Source: Curtobacterium sp. VKM Ac-2922 (GTDB lineage: Bacteria; Actinomycetota; Actinomycetes; Actinomycetales; Microbacteriaceae). From it: a DNA stretch of 64,000 bases. Below are positions 36,422-45,181 of this stretch, one piece after another (the first letter of the stretch is position 1; each line of letters opens with the position of its first letter). A program made the translations under genes and the position numbers. Where the stretch lies: assembly GCF_022815645.1 (NCBI RefSeq), contig NZ_JALGRO010000007.1, positions 150,591-214,590 of the forward strand. The letters run 5' to 3'. The notes under the pieces were generated by a model. The model was not told the origin of the DNA, searched no databases, and worked only from the letters and a program-made list of their open reading frames with translations.

Positions 36422-37831
36422 ACGTCCACCTCCACGCGTCCCGTCCCCGTCGTCGCACCCGACACCGGCGGCAGCGGCTTCGGTCCGAAGCTGCTGATCC
36501 CGGTCCTGGTCGGCCCCCTGCTCAACCCGATCAACACCACGATGGTGTCGGTCGCCCTCGCGCCGATCTCACGCGACCTGGGGATCGGCGCCTCGCAGGC
36601 GATCTGGCTCGTGGCGGCGCTGTACCTGGCGAGCGCGATCGCCCAGCCGACGATGGGCAAGCTCGCCGACCGGTTCGGGCCGAAGAAGGTGTTCATGGCC
36701 GGGCTGGTGGTCGTCGGGATCGCCGGGGTCGTGCCCGAGGTGCTGACGGGCTTCGGCGGGGCGGTGTTCGCCCGCGTGCTCATCGGCATCGGCACCTCGT
36801 CGGCCTACCCCGCGGCGCTGACGACCCTGCGCCAGCACTCCCTGCGGATCGGCAAGCCCACCCCGCCGCTGGTGCTCGGCGCGCTGTCGATCACGTCGCT
36901 CGTGTCCGCCGCCGCGGGGCCGCCCCTGGGTGGAGCGCTCATCGCGGCGTTCGGCTGGCACGCGATCTTCCTGGTGAACGTCCCGCTGGCGGCGTTCGGC
37001 CTGGTCGTCGCCGGGCTCTGGCTGCCGTCCGACCGGCTCCGGCCCCGCAGCGACGCGGACGTCCCGGTCCTGACGGCGCTCGACCCGTTCGGCATGGCGC
37101 TCATGACCGGTACGGTGTCCGCGCTGCTGGTGTTCCTGCTCGACATCTCCGCCGGCCTGTGGTGGCTGCTCGGTGTCGCGGTCGTGCTGCTCGTCGCACT
37201 CGTGCTGTGGGAACTGCGCGCCACGAAGCCGTTCATCGACGTCCGGATGCTCGCGCGGAACGGGGCACTCAGCCGCACCTACGTCCGGCTGTTCCTGGTC
37301 TACATGCTCGCCTACACGATGACCTACGGTTTCTCGCAGTGGGTGCAGGACGTCGCCGGGTACTCCAGCGACCAGGCCGGGTACATCCAGCTCCCCGCGG
37401 CCGTCATCGCCGGCGTCGCGTCCTTCCTCATCGCCCGCAAGACCGCCGTGCGCGGGCCGCTCGTCGTCGCGGCGACGGTGCCGATCGTCGGCGGCCTGCT
37501 GCTGCTCGGGCTGCACACCGGGTCGCCGCTGGTGCTGCTCGCACTCGCTCCGGCGCTGTTCGGGATCCCCCAGGCCCTGGCGTCGGTGTCGAACCAGGCG
37601 GCGCTGTACCGGATCGTGCCGGCCGAGTCGATCGGCACCGCGGCCGGGCTCTCGCGCACCAGCGTGTACATCGGCGCGATCGCGGCATCGTCACTCATCG
37701 GCGGCGTGTTCGGGCAGGCTCCGACCACCGCCGGGCTGCACGTGCTCGGCTGGGTGATCGTCGGCATCGCGGTGCTGTTGAGCGTGTTGACGATCGCCGA
37801 CCGCGCCCTCCGCGAGCGCCCCGCGGCCTGA
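36422..37831 (+). CDS. MFS drug efflux transporter (DHA family), apparent ACG start
   Basis: This proton-driven exporter has 12 or more TM segments. TM1 reads KLLIPVLVGPLLNPINTTMV, and motif A is GKLADRFGPKKVFMAG. The only ATG near the front, 36542, falls inside TM1 and would cut it off. No ATG, GTG or TTG lies in frame between the marR stop and 36542. An ACG at 36422 sits seven bases after GGAAGAAG and opens TSTSTRPVPVV, a good N-terminus. So the start is either a rare ACG, a mutated ATG or a sequencing error. If ACG is used the protein has 469 residues, normal for the family. Confidence 0.8.
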   Translation, partial: TSTSTRPVPVVAPDTGGSGFGPKLLIPVLVGPLLNPINTTMVSVALAPISRDLGIGASQAIWLVAALYLASAIAQPTMGKLADRFGPKKVFMAGLVVVGIAGVVPEVLTGFGGAVFARVLIGIGTSSAYPAALTTLRQHSLRIGKPTPPLVLGALSITSLVSAAAGPPLGGALIAAFGWHAIFLVNVPLAAFGLVVAGLWLPSDRLRPRSDADVPVLTALDPFGMALMTGTVSALLVFLLDISAGLWWLLGVAVVLLVALVLWELRATKPFIDVRMLARNGALSRTYVRLFLVYMLAYTMTYGFSQWVQDVAGYSSDQAGYIQLPAAVIAGVASFLIARKTAVRGPLVVAATVPIVGGLLLLGLHTGSPLVLLALAPALFGIPQALASVSNQAALYRIVPAESIGTAAGLSRTSVYIGAIAASSLIGGVFGQAPTTAGLHVLGWVIVGIAVLLSVLTIADRALRERPAA

Positions 37832-37868
37832 CGCCCGCTCGCCCGCGTGCCCGCGTGCCCGCACTCCG

Positions 37869-37940
37869 CGCATCGCACCCCCGGGCCGACATCGCGCCCC
37901 GTCCCCTGGGGGCGCAACGTCCGCAGCGGGGTGCGATGCG
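37869..37940. terminator. Long inverted repeat after the MFS gene
   Basis: CGCATCGCACCCC (37869-37881) pairs with GGGGTGCGATGCG (37928-37940). Inside it a GCGCCCC/GGGGCGC stem nests. It lies between the MFS gene and purU and probably terminates the former. Confidence 0.6.
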
Positions 37941-38031
37941 GCCCCGCCGGTGCCAACCCGGCCGCACCACCCGCCGGGCCCCCGCCCGCCTGCCGGGTCC
38001 GCGCCGGGCCTCCCGTCCGGTCCCGCCCCGG

Positions 38032-38037
38032 TAGCCT
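38032..38037 (+). promoter_or_regulatory. -10 hexamer for leaderless purU
   Basis: TAGCCT is followed by six bases and the GTG start at 38044. No ribosome site is present. Confidence 0.5.
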
Positions 38038-38043
38038 GAACCC

Positions 38044-38904
38044 GTGACCGACAGCACCGCGACGCACTGGACCCTGACCCTGGTGTGCGACGACCAGCCC
38101 GGCATCGTGCACGCCGTGTCCGGCGCGGTGGTGCAGGCGCACGGCAACATCACCGAGTCGCAGCAGTTCTCGAGCCACGACACGAACACGTTCTTCATGC
38201 GCCTGCAGGTCATGGCCCCGGTCGACCGTGCGACGTTCGAGCAGGCCCTCGCGCCCGTCGTCGAGCGGTACGGCATGCGCGTGCAACTCGACGTGGTCGG
38301 CCGGCCGATGCGCACCCTGGTGCTCGTGTCCAAGGCGGGGCACTGCCTGAACGACCTGCTCTACCGGCAGCGCAGCGGCCAGCTGCCCATCGACGTGCCG
38401 CTCGTGCTGTCGAACCACACCGACCTGTCCGAGCTGGCGGCGTTCTACTCGGTGCCGTTCGAGCACCGTCCGGTCACCGATGCCGACAGCAAGCAGGCGA
38501 TGGAGCAGCGCATCCTCGACGCGGTACAGGAACACGACATCGAGCTCGTCGTCCTGGCGCGCTACATGCAGATCCTGTCGCCGGAGCTCTGCGCCGCCCT
38601 GCAGGGTCGTGCGGTGAACATCCACCACTCGTTCCTGCCGGGCTTCAAGGGTGCGAACCCCTACCGGCAGGCGCATGCCCGCGGTGTGAAGCTCATCGGT
38701 GCGACGGCGCACTTCGTCACGAGCGACCTGGACGAGGGCCCGATCATCGAGCAGAACGTCGTCCGTGTCGACCACACCAAGGACCCGTCCGAACTGGTCT
38801 CGATCGGCCAGGACGAGGAGTCCCGCACGCTCACCCAGGCGGTGCGCTGGATCGCCGAGGACCGCGTCCTGGTCGACGGCGCCCGCACGATCATCTTCAA
38901 GTAG
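38044..38904 (+). CDS. purU: Formyltetrahydrofolate deformylase
   Basis: This encodes 286 residues from GTG 38044. It hydrolyses 10-formyl-THF to THF and formate, balancing one-carbon pools and supplying formate to PurT-type synthesis. The N-terminal ACT domain (about 8-85) opens LTLVCDDQPGIVHAVSGAVV. The catalytic domain has VLVSKAGHCLNDLL and the conserved NIHHSFLPGFKGANPYRQAH (about 196-215), with HFVTSDLDEGPIIEQ carrying the catalytic Asp. It shares cofactors with the riboswitch-controlled glyA-folD 4 kb away. Confidence 0.95.
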   Translation: MTDSTATHWTLTLVCDDQPGIVHAVSGAVVQAHGNITESQQFSSHDTNTFFMRLQVMAPVDRATFEQALAPVVERYGMRVQLDVVGRPMRTLVLVSKAGHCLNDLLYRQRSGQLPIDVPLVLSNHTDLSELAAFYSVPFEHRPVTDADSKQAMEQRILDAVQEHDIELVVLARYMQILSPELCAALQGRAVNIHHSFLPGFKGANPYRQAHARGVKLIGATAHFVTSDLDEGPIIEQNVVRVDHTKDPSELVSIGQDEESRTLTQAVRWIAEDRVLVDGARTIIFK

Positions 38905-38911
38905 GCACCGC

Positions 38912-39319
38912 ATGAGCAACGCCCCGCAGTCCCCGGTGGACTGGTCGGACACCCCGGATCCGCACGACGACGCCCCGTCCCGCCCCCGGGTCGACTTCTG
39001 GAGCGTGCTGCGCGTGGCCGTGTACGTGGCCGGGCTGCTGTCCCTGGCGACGTGGGGGTACTACGCGTGGCCGTTCCCGATGCCCGGGCTGCTGTTCGTG
39101 ATCGGTGCGCCGCTGTTCGCCGCGGTGGTGTTCTTCCTGTTCCGCTCGACGCGCTCGCCGATCGAGACGGACATCGTGGGCAAGACCATCGTCGAGGTCG
39201 CGCTCATCGTCGCCGCCGGTGGCGCCTGGATCTCGATCGGTCACCCCGTGGTCGGCCTGGTCTTCGTCCTGGTCGCCGCCACCTCCGGCGTGGTCACCTT
39301 CCGTCGGGAGACGCGGTGA
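38912..39319 (+). CDS. YrdB-like (DUF2568) membrane protein
   Basis: This encodes 135 residues from ATG 38912, seven bases after purU. A hydrophilic acidic N-terminus of about 28 residues is followed by four TM segments (about 33-52, 56-78, 86-107, 110-128). The pattern LLSLATWGYYAWPFPMPGLL, then a GAPLFAA and a RSP motif, matches DUF2568/YrdB proteins of unknown role. Its TGA overlaps the nagA start (GTGA). Confidence 0.75.
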   Translation: MSNAPQSPVDWSDTPDPHDDAPSRPRVDFWSVLRVAVYVAGLLSLATWGYYAWPFPMPGLLFVIGAPLFAAVVFFLFRSTRSPIETDIVGKTIVEVALIVAAGGAWISIGHPVVGLVFVLVAATSGVVTFRRETR

Positions 39320-40518
39320 GCGCGGGCGACGAAGCGGCGGTCGGCCTGGAGGCACGCAGCACCCTGGTCCGCGCCGCGCACCTGGTCGACGTGGCCGGCT
39401 CCACCGCCGACGGCTGGGTCCTGCTCGTCGGCGACACGATCCACGCGGTCGGCTCCGGCACCGACGCCCCCACGGCGGACCAGCTCGTCGACCTCGGCGA
39501 CGCGACGCTCGTCCCCGGCTTCGTGGACCTGCACGGGCACGGCGCCGGCGGTGCCGCGTACGAGGACGACGCCTTCGGGGCCGCTCTGGCGGTGCACCGG
39601 GCGCACGGGACGACCCGCTCGGTCCTGAGCCTGGTCGCGAACCCGGTGCCCGCGATCACCGCCACGCTCGACCACATCCGGTCCGTGATGGCCACCGACC
39701 CGCTGATCGTCGGCGTGCACCTCGAGGGGCCGTTCCTGTCGCCGGACAACAAGGGCGCCCACAACGAGCACTTCCTGGTGCCGCCGACCCCGGCCGACGT
39801 CGATGCCCTGCTCACCGCGGGCGACGGCATCGTGCGGCAGGTCACGATCGCGCCCGAGCTGCCCGGTGCCCTCGACGCGATCCGCCGCGTGCACGCTGCC
39901 GGGGTCGTCGCCGCCGTCGGGCACACCGTCGCCACGCTCGACCAGGCCCGCGCGGGCTTCGACGCCGGCGCCACGGTCCTGACGCACGCGTTCAACGCCA
40001 TGCCCGGGCTGCACCACCGCGCACCGGGGCCCATCGCGGCCGCGGTCGCCGACGACCGGGTGACGCTCGAGCTCATCCTGGACGGCGTGCACGTGCACCC
40101 CTCGGTCGCCCGGGTGCTGCTGCGTGCGGCACCGCACCGCGTCGCGCTCATCACCGACGCGATGGCCGCAGCCGGGTCTCCCGACGGCGCGTACACGCTC
40201 GGGTCGCTGGACGTCACCGTGACCGACGGTGTCGCGCACGTGGCGGGGACGGACACCATCGCCGGGTCGACCCTGACGCAGGACGTCGCGCTGCGCATGG
40301 CGGTCGAGCAGGCCGGCATGTCCCTGCCCGATGCCGTGGCCGCGCTGACGAGCATCCCCGCGGCGGCGATCGGGCTCGGGGAGCGGCTGGGTCGCCTCGC
40401 GCCGGGCCATGCCGCGGACCTGGTCGCGTTGTCGCCCGCGCTCCGGGTGCAGCGCGTCTGGGGTGCCGGCCGCGAGCTGCCCGTCGCGGACGCATCCGAC
40501 GGGTCCGACCGCCCGTGA
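39316..40518 (+). CDS. nagA: N-acetylglucosamine-6-phosphate deacetylase
   Basis: This encodes 400 residues from a GTG overlapping the previous stop. It removes acetate from GlcNAc-6-P. The amidohydrolase fold is visible: PGFVDLHGHGAGG with the metal-binding HxH-like residues (about 68-80), GVHLEGPFLSPDNKGAHN with the metal Glu (about 134-151), VGHTVATLDQ (about 197), LTHAFNAMPGLHHR (about 220-233), and the catalytic Asp in LITDAMAAAG (about 278). It works with nagB at 45182, though the two are separated here. Confidence 0.95.
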   Translation: MSAGDEAAVGLEARSTLVRAAHLVDVAGSTADGWVLLVGDTIHAVGSGTDAPTADQLVDLGDATLVPGFVDLHGHGAGGAAYEDDAFGAALAVHRAHGTTRSVLSLVANPVPAITATLDHIRSVMATDPLIVGVHLEGPFLSPDNKGAHNEHFLVPPTPADVDALLTAGDGIVRQVTIAPELPGALDAIRRVHAAGVVAAVGHTVATLDQARAGFDAGATVLTHAFNAMPGLHHRAPGPIAAAVADDRVTLELILDGVHVHPSVARVLLRAAPHRVALITDAMAAAGSPDGAYTLGSLDVTVTDGVAHVAGTDTIAGSTLTQDVALRMAVEQAGMSLPDAVAALTSIPAAAIGLGERLGRLAPGHAADLVALSPALRVQRVWGAGRELPVADASDGSDRP

Positions 40519-41417
40519 TGCACGACGGCGAGCTGGCGGTCGACGCCGACCGGGTCCGTCGTCTCGTCGAGCACCAGTTCCCGGCGCTGGGCGGCCGTCC
40601 GGTCCGTGCGCTGCCGCTGGCGGGGACGGTCAACGCGGTCTTCCGGCTCGGCGACGACCTGGCCGTCCGCTGCCCGCTCCACCCCGGCGACCCGGACGCG
40701 GTCCTCGCCACGATGCAGCACGAAGCCGACGCCGCACGGGAGTTCGCGGGCATCGCCGGGCTGCCGACGCCCGAGCTGGTCGCGATCGGCGCACCGGGCG
40801 AGGGCTACCCGCTGCCCTGGACCGTGCACACCTGGATCCCCGGCGACGTCGGGACGCCCGCCGGAGCGGCACACAGCACGGCGTTCGCCCGGGACCTGGC
40901 CGCACTCGTGCTGCGGGTCCACGCGGCCGACACGGGCGGGCGTTCCTTCGCCGGCAGCGGCCGCGGCGGGCACCTGCCCGACCACGACGCGTGGGTCGCG
41001 GAGTGCCTCGCACGCAGCGGCGGACTGCTGCCCGTCGACCGGGTGCGGCTGCTGTGGGAGCGGCTCCGTGTGCTGCCCGAGCCGGGACGGCACGTGATGA
41101 CGCACGGCGACCTGATCCCGGCGAACGTGCTGGTGCGGGGCGACCGTCTGGCCGGGGTGCTCGACGCGGGCGGCACCGGACCGGCGGACCCGGCGCTCGA
41201 CCTGGTCGCCGGGTGGCACCTGCTCGACGCCGATGCCCGCACGGTGTTCCGCGGGGTGACCGGCAGCGACGACGTGGAGTGGTCGCGCGGGGCGGCGTGG
41301 GCGCTCGAGCAGGCCCTGGGGCTCGTCTGGTACTACCGCGACACGAACCCGACCATGCACGCACTGGGGCGCAGCACGCTCACACGCCTGCTCGCAGCCC
41401 CCGAGCTCACCGGCTGA
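40518..41417 (+). CDS. Aminoglycoside phosphotransferase-like kinase
   Basis: This encodes 299 residues from an ATG overlapping the nagA stop (TGATG). The APH fold is visible: AVRCPLHPGDP with a nucleotide-loop region, the catalytic HGDLIPANVLV (about 195-205, Brenner motif), then VLDAGGTGPADPALDL with the metal-binding Asp. The family includes antibiotic, homoserine, choline and sugar kinases. Its position behind nagA suggests a metabolic substrate, possibly an amino sugar, rather than resistance. That is inference. Confidence 0.8.
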   Translation: MHDGELAVDADRVRRLVEHQFPALGGRPVRALPLAGTVNAVFRLGDDLAVRCPLHPGDPDAVLATMQHEADAAREFAGIAGLPTPELVAIGAPGEGYPLPWTVHTWIPGDVGTPAGAAHSTAFARDLAALVLRVHAADTGGRSFAGSGRGGHLPDHDAWVAECLARSGGLLPVDRVRLLWERLRVLPEPGRHVMTHGDLIPANVLVRGDRLAGVLDAGGTGPADPALDLVAGWHLLDADARTVFRGVTGSDDVEWSRGAAWALEQALGLVWYYRDTNPTMHALGRSTLTRLLAAPELTG

Positions 41418-41447
41418 GCACGACGGCCCCGCCGAGGACCAGCGCGC

Positions 41448-43904
41448 TCACCGATCCCGCGGCCGGTCCCCCGGCGCCGTCGCCCACGACGTGTCCGCCG
41501 TCGCACCGACCCGCAGCGACAGCGTGCCCCCGCGGGTGACGAACGACGACGGCACCCACGACTGCCGGAGCGTGCGGCCGTCCAGCTGGGCGCCCTGCAC
41601 GAACGTGTCGGTCCCGGACGACCGGATGCCGATCCGCTGCCCGCTCGAGCGTCGGATGTCGACCGTCGAGAACGTCGGGCTCGACACGATCATGTCGGCC
41701 CGCCCGGGTGTCTGCGGGTACAGCCCGATCGAGGCGAACACGTACCAGGCGCTCATCGTGCCCAGGTCGTCGTTGCCGGGCAGCCCACCCGGGCCGGTGC
41801 CGTACGCGTCGTCGACGACCCGGCGGACGGTCTCCTGCGTCTTCCAGGGCTGGCCGAGCGCGTTGTACATCCACGGCGTGTGGATGTCGGGCTCGTTCGT
41901 CGGGTCGAACTTCGTGGCGTCGCCGCCGGTGACCGCGAACGCCCCCGAGTCGTCGTGGAAGAACGTGTCGAGCCGCGCCACGGCAGCGGCGTCCCCGCCG
42001 AGCGCCTGCGACAGGCCCCGCACGTCCTGCGGCACCAGCCAGGTGTACTGCGCGCTGGTCCCCTGTGCGAACCCGACGCCGGTCGAGGGCGACCAGTCCG
42101 GCGCCCACGACCCGTCGGCCTGGCGTGCGGCCTGGTACCCGACGGCCGGGTCGAACGTGTTCTTCCAGTACTCCCCGCGGGTGGCGAACATCCGCGCGTC
42201 GGACCGCAGCCCGAGCGACGATGCCCAGGACCCGAGCGCGCTGTCCGAGATCGAGTCCTCGAGGGTCTCGGCGGCCCCACCCCAGCAGTGGCAGTCGTCG
42301 TTCGCGGCGTACTGGCGCTGCAGGTACTGGTCGAGCCCCGGTCGCTGTGCCAGGCACTGCCCCGGGCACCCGATGTCACTGAGCGCGTCGGCGTTCTGCG
42401 TCGTCGCCTGGGTGCGGAGCGACCTGTACGCGGCTCGGACGTCGAAGTTCCGGACGCCCATCGCGTACCAGGTGGCGAGTGTCGCGGCCGAGGGGTCACC
42501 CGTCATCACGTGGGTCGGTGCGCCGAGGTGCAGCCACCGGTCCCACACGCCGCCGTTCTGCTGGGCGAACCGCAGCATCGACTGGGCCATGTCCCCGGCG
42601 ACGTCCGGCCGCAGCAGCGCGAGCAGCTGGATCTGTGCCCGGTACTGGTCCCACCCGGAGTAGGTGCCGTAGACCGCACGGTGTCCGGGGTCGATGCGGT
42701 GCACGCGCTGGTCCGGCCCGAGGTAGCGGCCGTCACGGTCGTTGATCGTGTTCGGCTGCATCAGCGCGTGGTAGACGGCGGTGTACAGCTGGGTGGTCCG
42801 CTCCGGTGTGCCACCGCCGACCCGGATGCGCGACAGCTCCTGGTTCCACGACGCCCGGGTCGCCGCCGCCACGCTGTCGACGCTCGCGCGCCGGCCGATC
42901 TCGCCGTCGCGGTTGGCGACGGCACCGGCTGCGCTGACGTACGAGATGCCGACGCGGGCGTGCACCGTCGCACCGCGACGCGCGTCGAAGCCGACCCATG
43001 CGCCGGAGCCGCGTCCGGCACGGTCGGCCCCGGTCAGGTACCCCTCACCACCGGAGACGTGCGTGCCTCCAGGCTGGACGGTGCCGTCCTTCCAGGTGCC
43101 GGTGCTCGCGAAGTCGCGGTCGAAGGTCGCCGTGAAGTACAGGCGGTAGTAGCTGCGGCGGTCGGGGTTCGTCGCGCCGCCGCCGTTGGCGCGGCGGCTG
43201 CAGAAACCGCCGGTCAGGACGCTGCCGCTGACGGTGCGGGTGCGGGGGTCGACGCTGGTGGTGGCGTCCTCGCTGCCGTTGATCGAGTTCGAGGTGCGGA
43301 ACAGCAGGTTGGCGGCCTCGCCGGCGGGGAAGGTGAACGCACCGATGCCCGCGCGGGTGGTGACGGCCAGGTCGGTGCGGACCCCGTTGTCGAGCTGGAC
43401 GCCGTAGCGGCCGGGGCTGGCGGACTCGTGGTCGTGGGAGTAGCCGGCCGCGTAGACGGCGTCGGTGGTGTCCGCTGACGGCGAGGTCGTCACGGCGGTG
43501 GTGACCGGCATGATCGGCACGTCCCCGGCGGCACCGGGTGCGCAGCCCGCACCGTTGAGGTGCGTCAGGCTGAACCCGCGCAACCGGTCGACGTCGTACG
43601 AGTAGCCGTTCGCGACGGGTGTCGACGTCTGGTCGCCCGCGGTGCCGGTGGGGCTCCATGCGACCATCCCGAACGGCGCGGTCGCGCCGGGCCAGGTGTT
43701 GCCGTCGTGGCTGGTCCCGATGAACGGGTCCACCGATGCGGCGGGGTCGGTGACCGGCCGGGAGGCCGTGGTCACCCCCGTCGCACCGGCTGCGGTGGCC
43801 GGCGGGGTCACGACCACGGCGCCCAGCAGCGCGACGGCGACGGCCGCTGCGGCGAGCGGGACCGGACGGAGGAGCGGGCGACGGTGCACGCGGGGACGGT
43901 TCAC
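41448..43904 (-). CDS. Secreted GH92 alpha-mannosidase
   Basis: This encodes 818 residues from a GTG at 43904, seven bases after a TAGCGT -10-like element. The signal peptide with a long hydrophobic core (about 12-39) ends at an Ala-rich cleavage site. GH92 hallmarks are VDPFIGTSHDGNTWPGATAP, FGMVAWSP, NGYSYDVDRLRGFSLTHLNG and, C-terminally, EPDIHTPWMYNALGQPWKTQ and NDDLGTMSAWYVFASIGLYP. The family are calcium-dependent exo-alpha-mannosidases, often alpha-1,2, acting on N-glycans and yeast mannan. The protein should be released outside the cell and would feed the importer and GH38 at 53815-60290. Confidence 0.92.
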   Translation of the reverse strand: MNRPRVHRRPLLRPVPLAAAAVAVALLGAVVVTPPATAAGATGVTTASRPVTDPAASVDPFIGTSHDGNTWPGATAPFGMVAWSPTGTAGDQTSTPVANGYSYDVDRLRGFSLTHLNGAGCAPGAAGDVPIMPVTTAVTTSPSADTTDAVYAAGYSHDHESASPGRYGVQLDNGVRTDLAVTTRAGIGAFTFPAGEAANLLFRTSNSINGSEDATTSVDPRTRTVSGSVLTGGFCSRRANGGGATNPDRRSYYRLYFTATFDRDFASTGTWKDGTVQPGGTHVSGGEGYLTGADRAGRGSGAWVGFDARRGATVHARVGISYVSAAGAVANRDGEIGRRASVDSVAAATRASWNQELSRIRVGGGTPERTTQLYTAVYHALMQPNTINDRDGRYLGPDQRVHRIDPGHRAVYGTYSGWDQYRAQIQLLALLRPDVAGDMAQSMLRFAQQNGGVWDRWLHLGAPTHVMTGDPSAATLATWYAMGVRNFDVRAAYRSLRTQATTQNADALSDIGCPGQCLAQRPGLDQYLQRQYAANDDCHCWGGAAETLEDSISDSALGSWASSLGLRSDARMFATRGEYWKNTFDPAVGYQAARQADGSWAPDWSPSTGVGFAQGTSAQYTWLVPQDVRGLSQALGGDAAAVARLDTFFHDDSGAFAVTGGDATKFDPTNEPDIHTPWMYNALGQPWKTQETVRRVVDDAYGTGPGGLPGNDDLGTMSAWYVFASIGLYPQTPGRADMIVSSPTFSTVDIRRSSGQRIGIRSSGTDTFVQGAQLDGRTLRQSWVPSSFVTRGGTLSLRVGATADTSWATAPGDRPRDR

Positions 43905-43911
43905 GCCGGTG

Positions 43912-43917
43912 ACGCTA
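43912..43917 (-). promoter_or_regulatory. -10 hexamer for leaderless GH92 gene
   Basis: TAGCGT on the minus strand is followed by seven bases and the GTG at 43904. Confidence 0.45.
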
Positions 43918-43983
43918 GCCCCCTCGGACGGGGGACGGTCACCCCGTCACGGACCGGACGTCCGGATTTCACCTGACATGCAC

Positions 43984-43989
43984 CAGGAT
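43984..43989 (+). promoter_or_regulatory. -10-like hexamer before the aminotransferase
   Basis: CAGGAT is followed by six bases and the ATG at 43996. It could also be read as a ribosome site (AGGA). Confidence 0.35.
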
Positions 43990-43995
43990 GAGCGC

Positions 43996-45177
43996 ATGAG
44001 CGTCATGGTCTCCCTCTTCGATGCACGCCGGACCCGAACGAGCGAGAAGTACACCGCGTACCCGCCGGACGTCCTGCCGATGTTCGTGGCCGAGATGGAC
44101 AGCATGCTCGCCGAACCCGTCCGCGAGGCCCTGGCGGCGGCCGTCAGCGCGGGCGACACCGGGTACGTCGGGCACGGCCGGGCACTCCCCGAGGCCTTCG
44201 CCGACTTCGCCGGCGACCGCTGGGGCTGGCAGGTGGACCCCGACCTGGTCCGCACCACCACGGACGTGTCGGTCGCGGCGGTCGAGACGCTCCGCCGGGT
44301 GATCGAGCCGGGCGACCAGGTCGTGATCATGCCGCCCGTGTACCCGCCGTTCTGGGACTACGTGACCGAGGCCGGCGGGTCCGTCACCGAGGTCCCGCTC
44401 CTGCCGCCTGAGGGCCCGGCCGACCCGTTCGACACCACGGCCGGGTGGCAGATCGACCTGGACGGCATCGGGCGCGCGTTCGCCGAGGGTGCCCGCACGG
44501 TGCTGCTCTGCAACCCGCACAACCCCCTGGGGCTCGTGCACGACCGCGACTCCCTCGCTGCCCTGGCGCGGCTCGCAGCCGAGTGGGACGCCGTCGTGAT
44601 CGCCGACGAGATCCACGCGCCGCTCACCCACGCCGACGCGACCTTCACCCCGTTCCTGGACTCCTGCCCCGAGGCGGCCGCGGTCGGCGTCGCCCTGACC
44701 AGCGCGAGCAAGGCCTGGAACCTGGCGGGCACCAAGTGCGCGCTGATGGTCGGCGCCTCGGACCGGGCACGCGCGTGGTTCGACGGGATGCCCGCCGAGG
44801 TCGTCGAGCGCACCGGGATCCTCGGCTACACGGCCAGTGTGGCGGCGTTCAGCGAGGGTGGGCCGTGGCTGGCGTCCCTGCTCGCCGAGCTGGCCGCGAA
44901 CCGGCGCATCCTGGCCGAGGAGCTCGGCGACGCCCTGCCCGGGGCCGAGCACCGGCAGCCGCAGGCCTCGTACCTGTCGTGGATCGACCTGCGGGCGCTG
45001 CCGTGGGGCGAGGACCCGGCAGCCGTGCTGGTCGAGCAGGCGAAGGTCGCGCTGGCCAGCGGACCGGCCTTCGGACGGCAGGGTCGCGGCTTCGCCCGAC
45101 TCAACTTCGGGTGTTCCGAGGAGACCCTGCGCGAGGGGCTGTCACGGCTGCGGGACGCGTCCACCGCCCGCAACTGA
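43996..45177 (+). CDS. MalY/PatB-type aminotransferase (C-S lyase)
   Basis: This encodes 393 residues from ATG 43996; ATG 43978 is possible but has no signal. It is a PLP fold type I enzyme. Visible motifs are VLPMFVAEMDSMLAEPVREA (the MalY/PatB AEMDF-like region), TTDVSVAAVETLRRVI, LLCNPHNPLG (about 174), VIADEIHAPL (about 205) and the PLP-lysine SASKAWNLAGTKCA (about 235-248). The family cleaves cystathionine or cysteine conjugates (beta-C-S lyase). Specificity is unknown. It is convergent with nagB, four bases apart. Confidence 0.88.
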   Translation: MSVMVSLFDARRTRTSEKYTAYPPDVLPMFVAEMDSMLAEPVREALAAAVSAGDTGYVGHGRALPEAFADFAGDRWGWQVDPDLVRTTTDVSVAAVETLRRVIEPGDQVVIMPPVYPPFWDYVTEAGGSVTEVPLLPPEGPADPFDTTAGWQIDLDGIGRAFAEGARTVLLCNPHNPLGLVHDRDSLAALARLAAEWDAVVIADEIHAPLTHADATFTPFLDSCPEAAAVGVALTSASKAWNLAGTKCALMVGASDRARAWFDGMPAEVVERTGILGYTASVAAFSEGGPWLASLLAELAANRRILAEELGDALPGAEHRQPQASYLSWIDLRALPWGEDPAAVLVEQAKVALASGPAFGRQGRGFARLNFGCSEETLREGLSRLRDASTARN

Positions 45178-45181
45178 GGGC

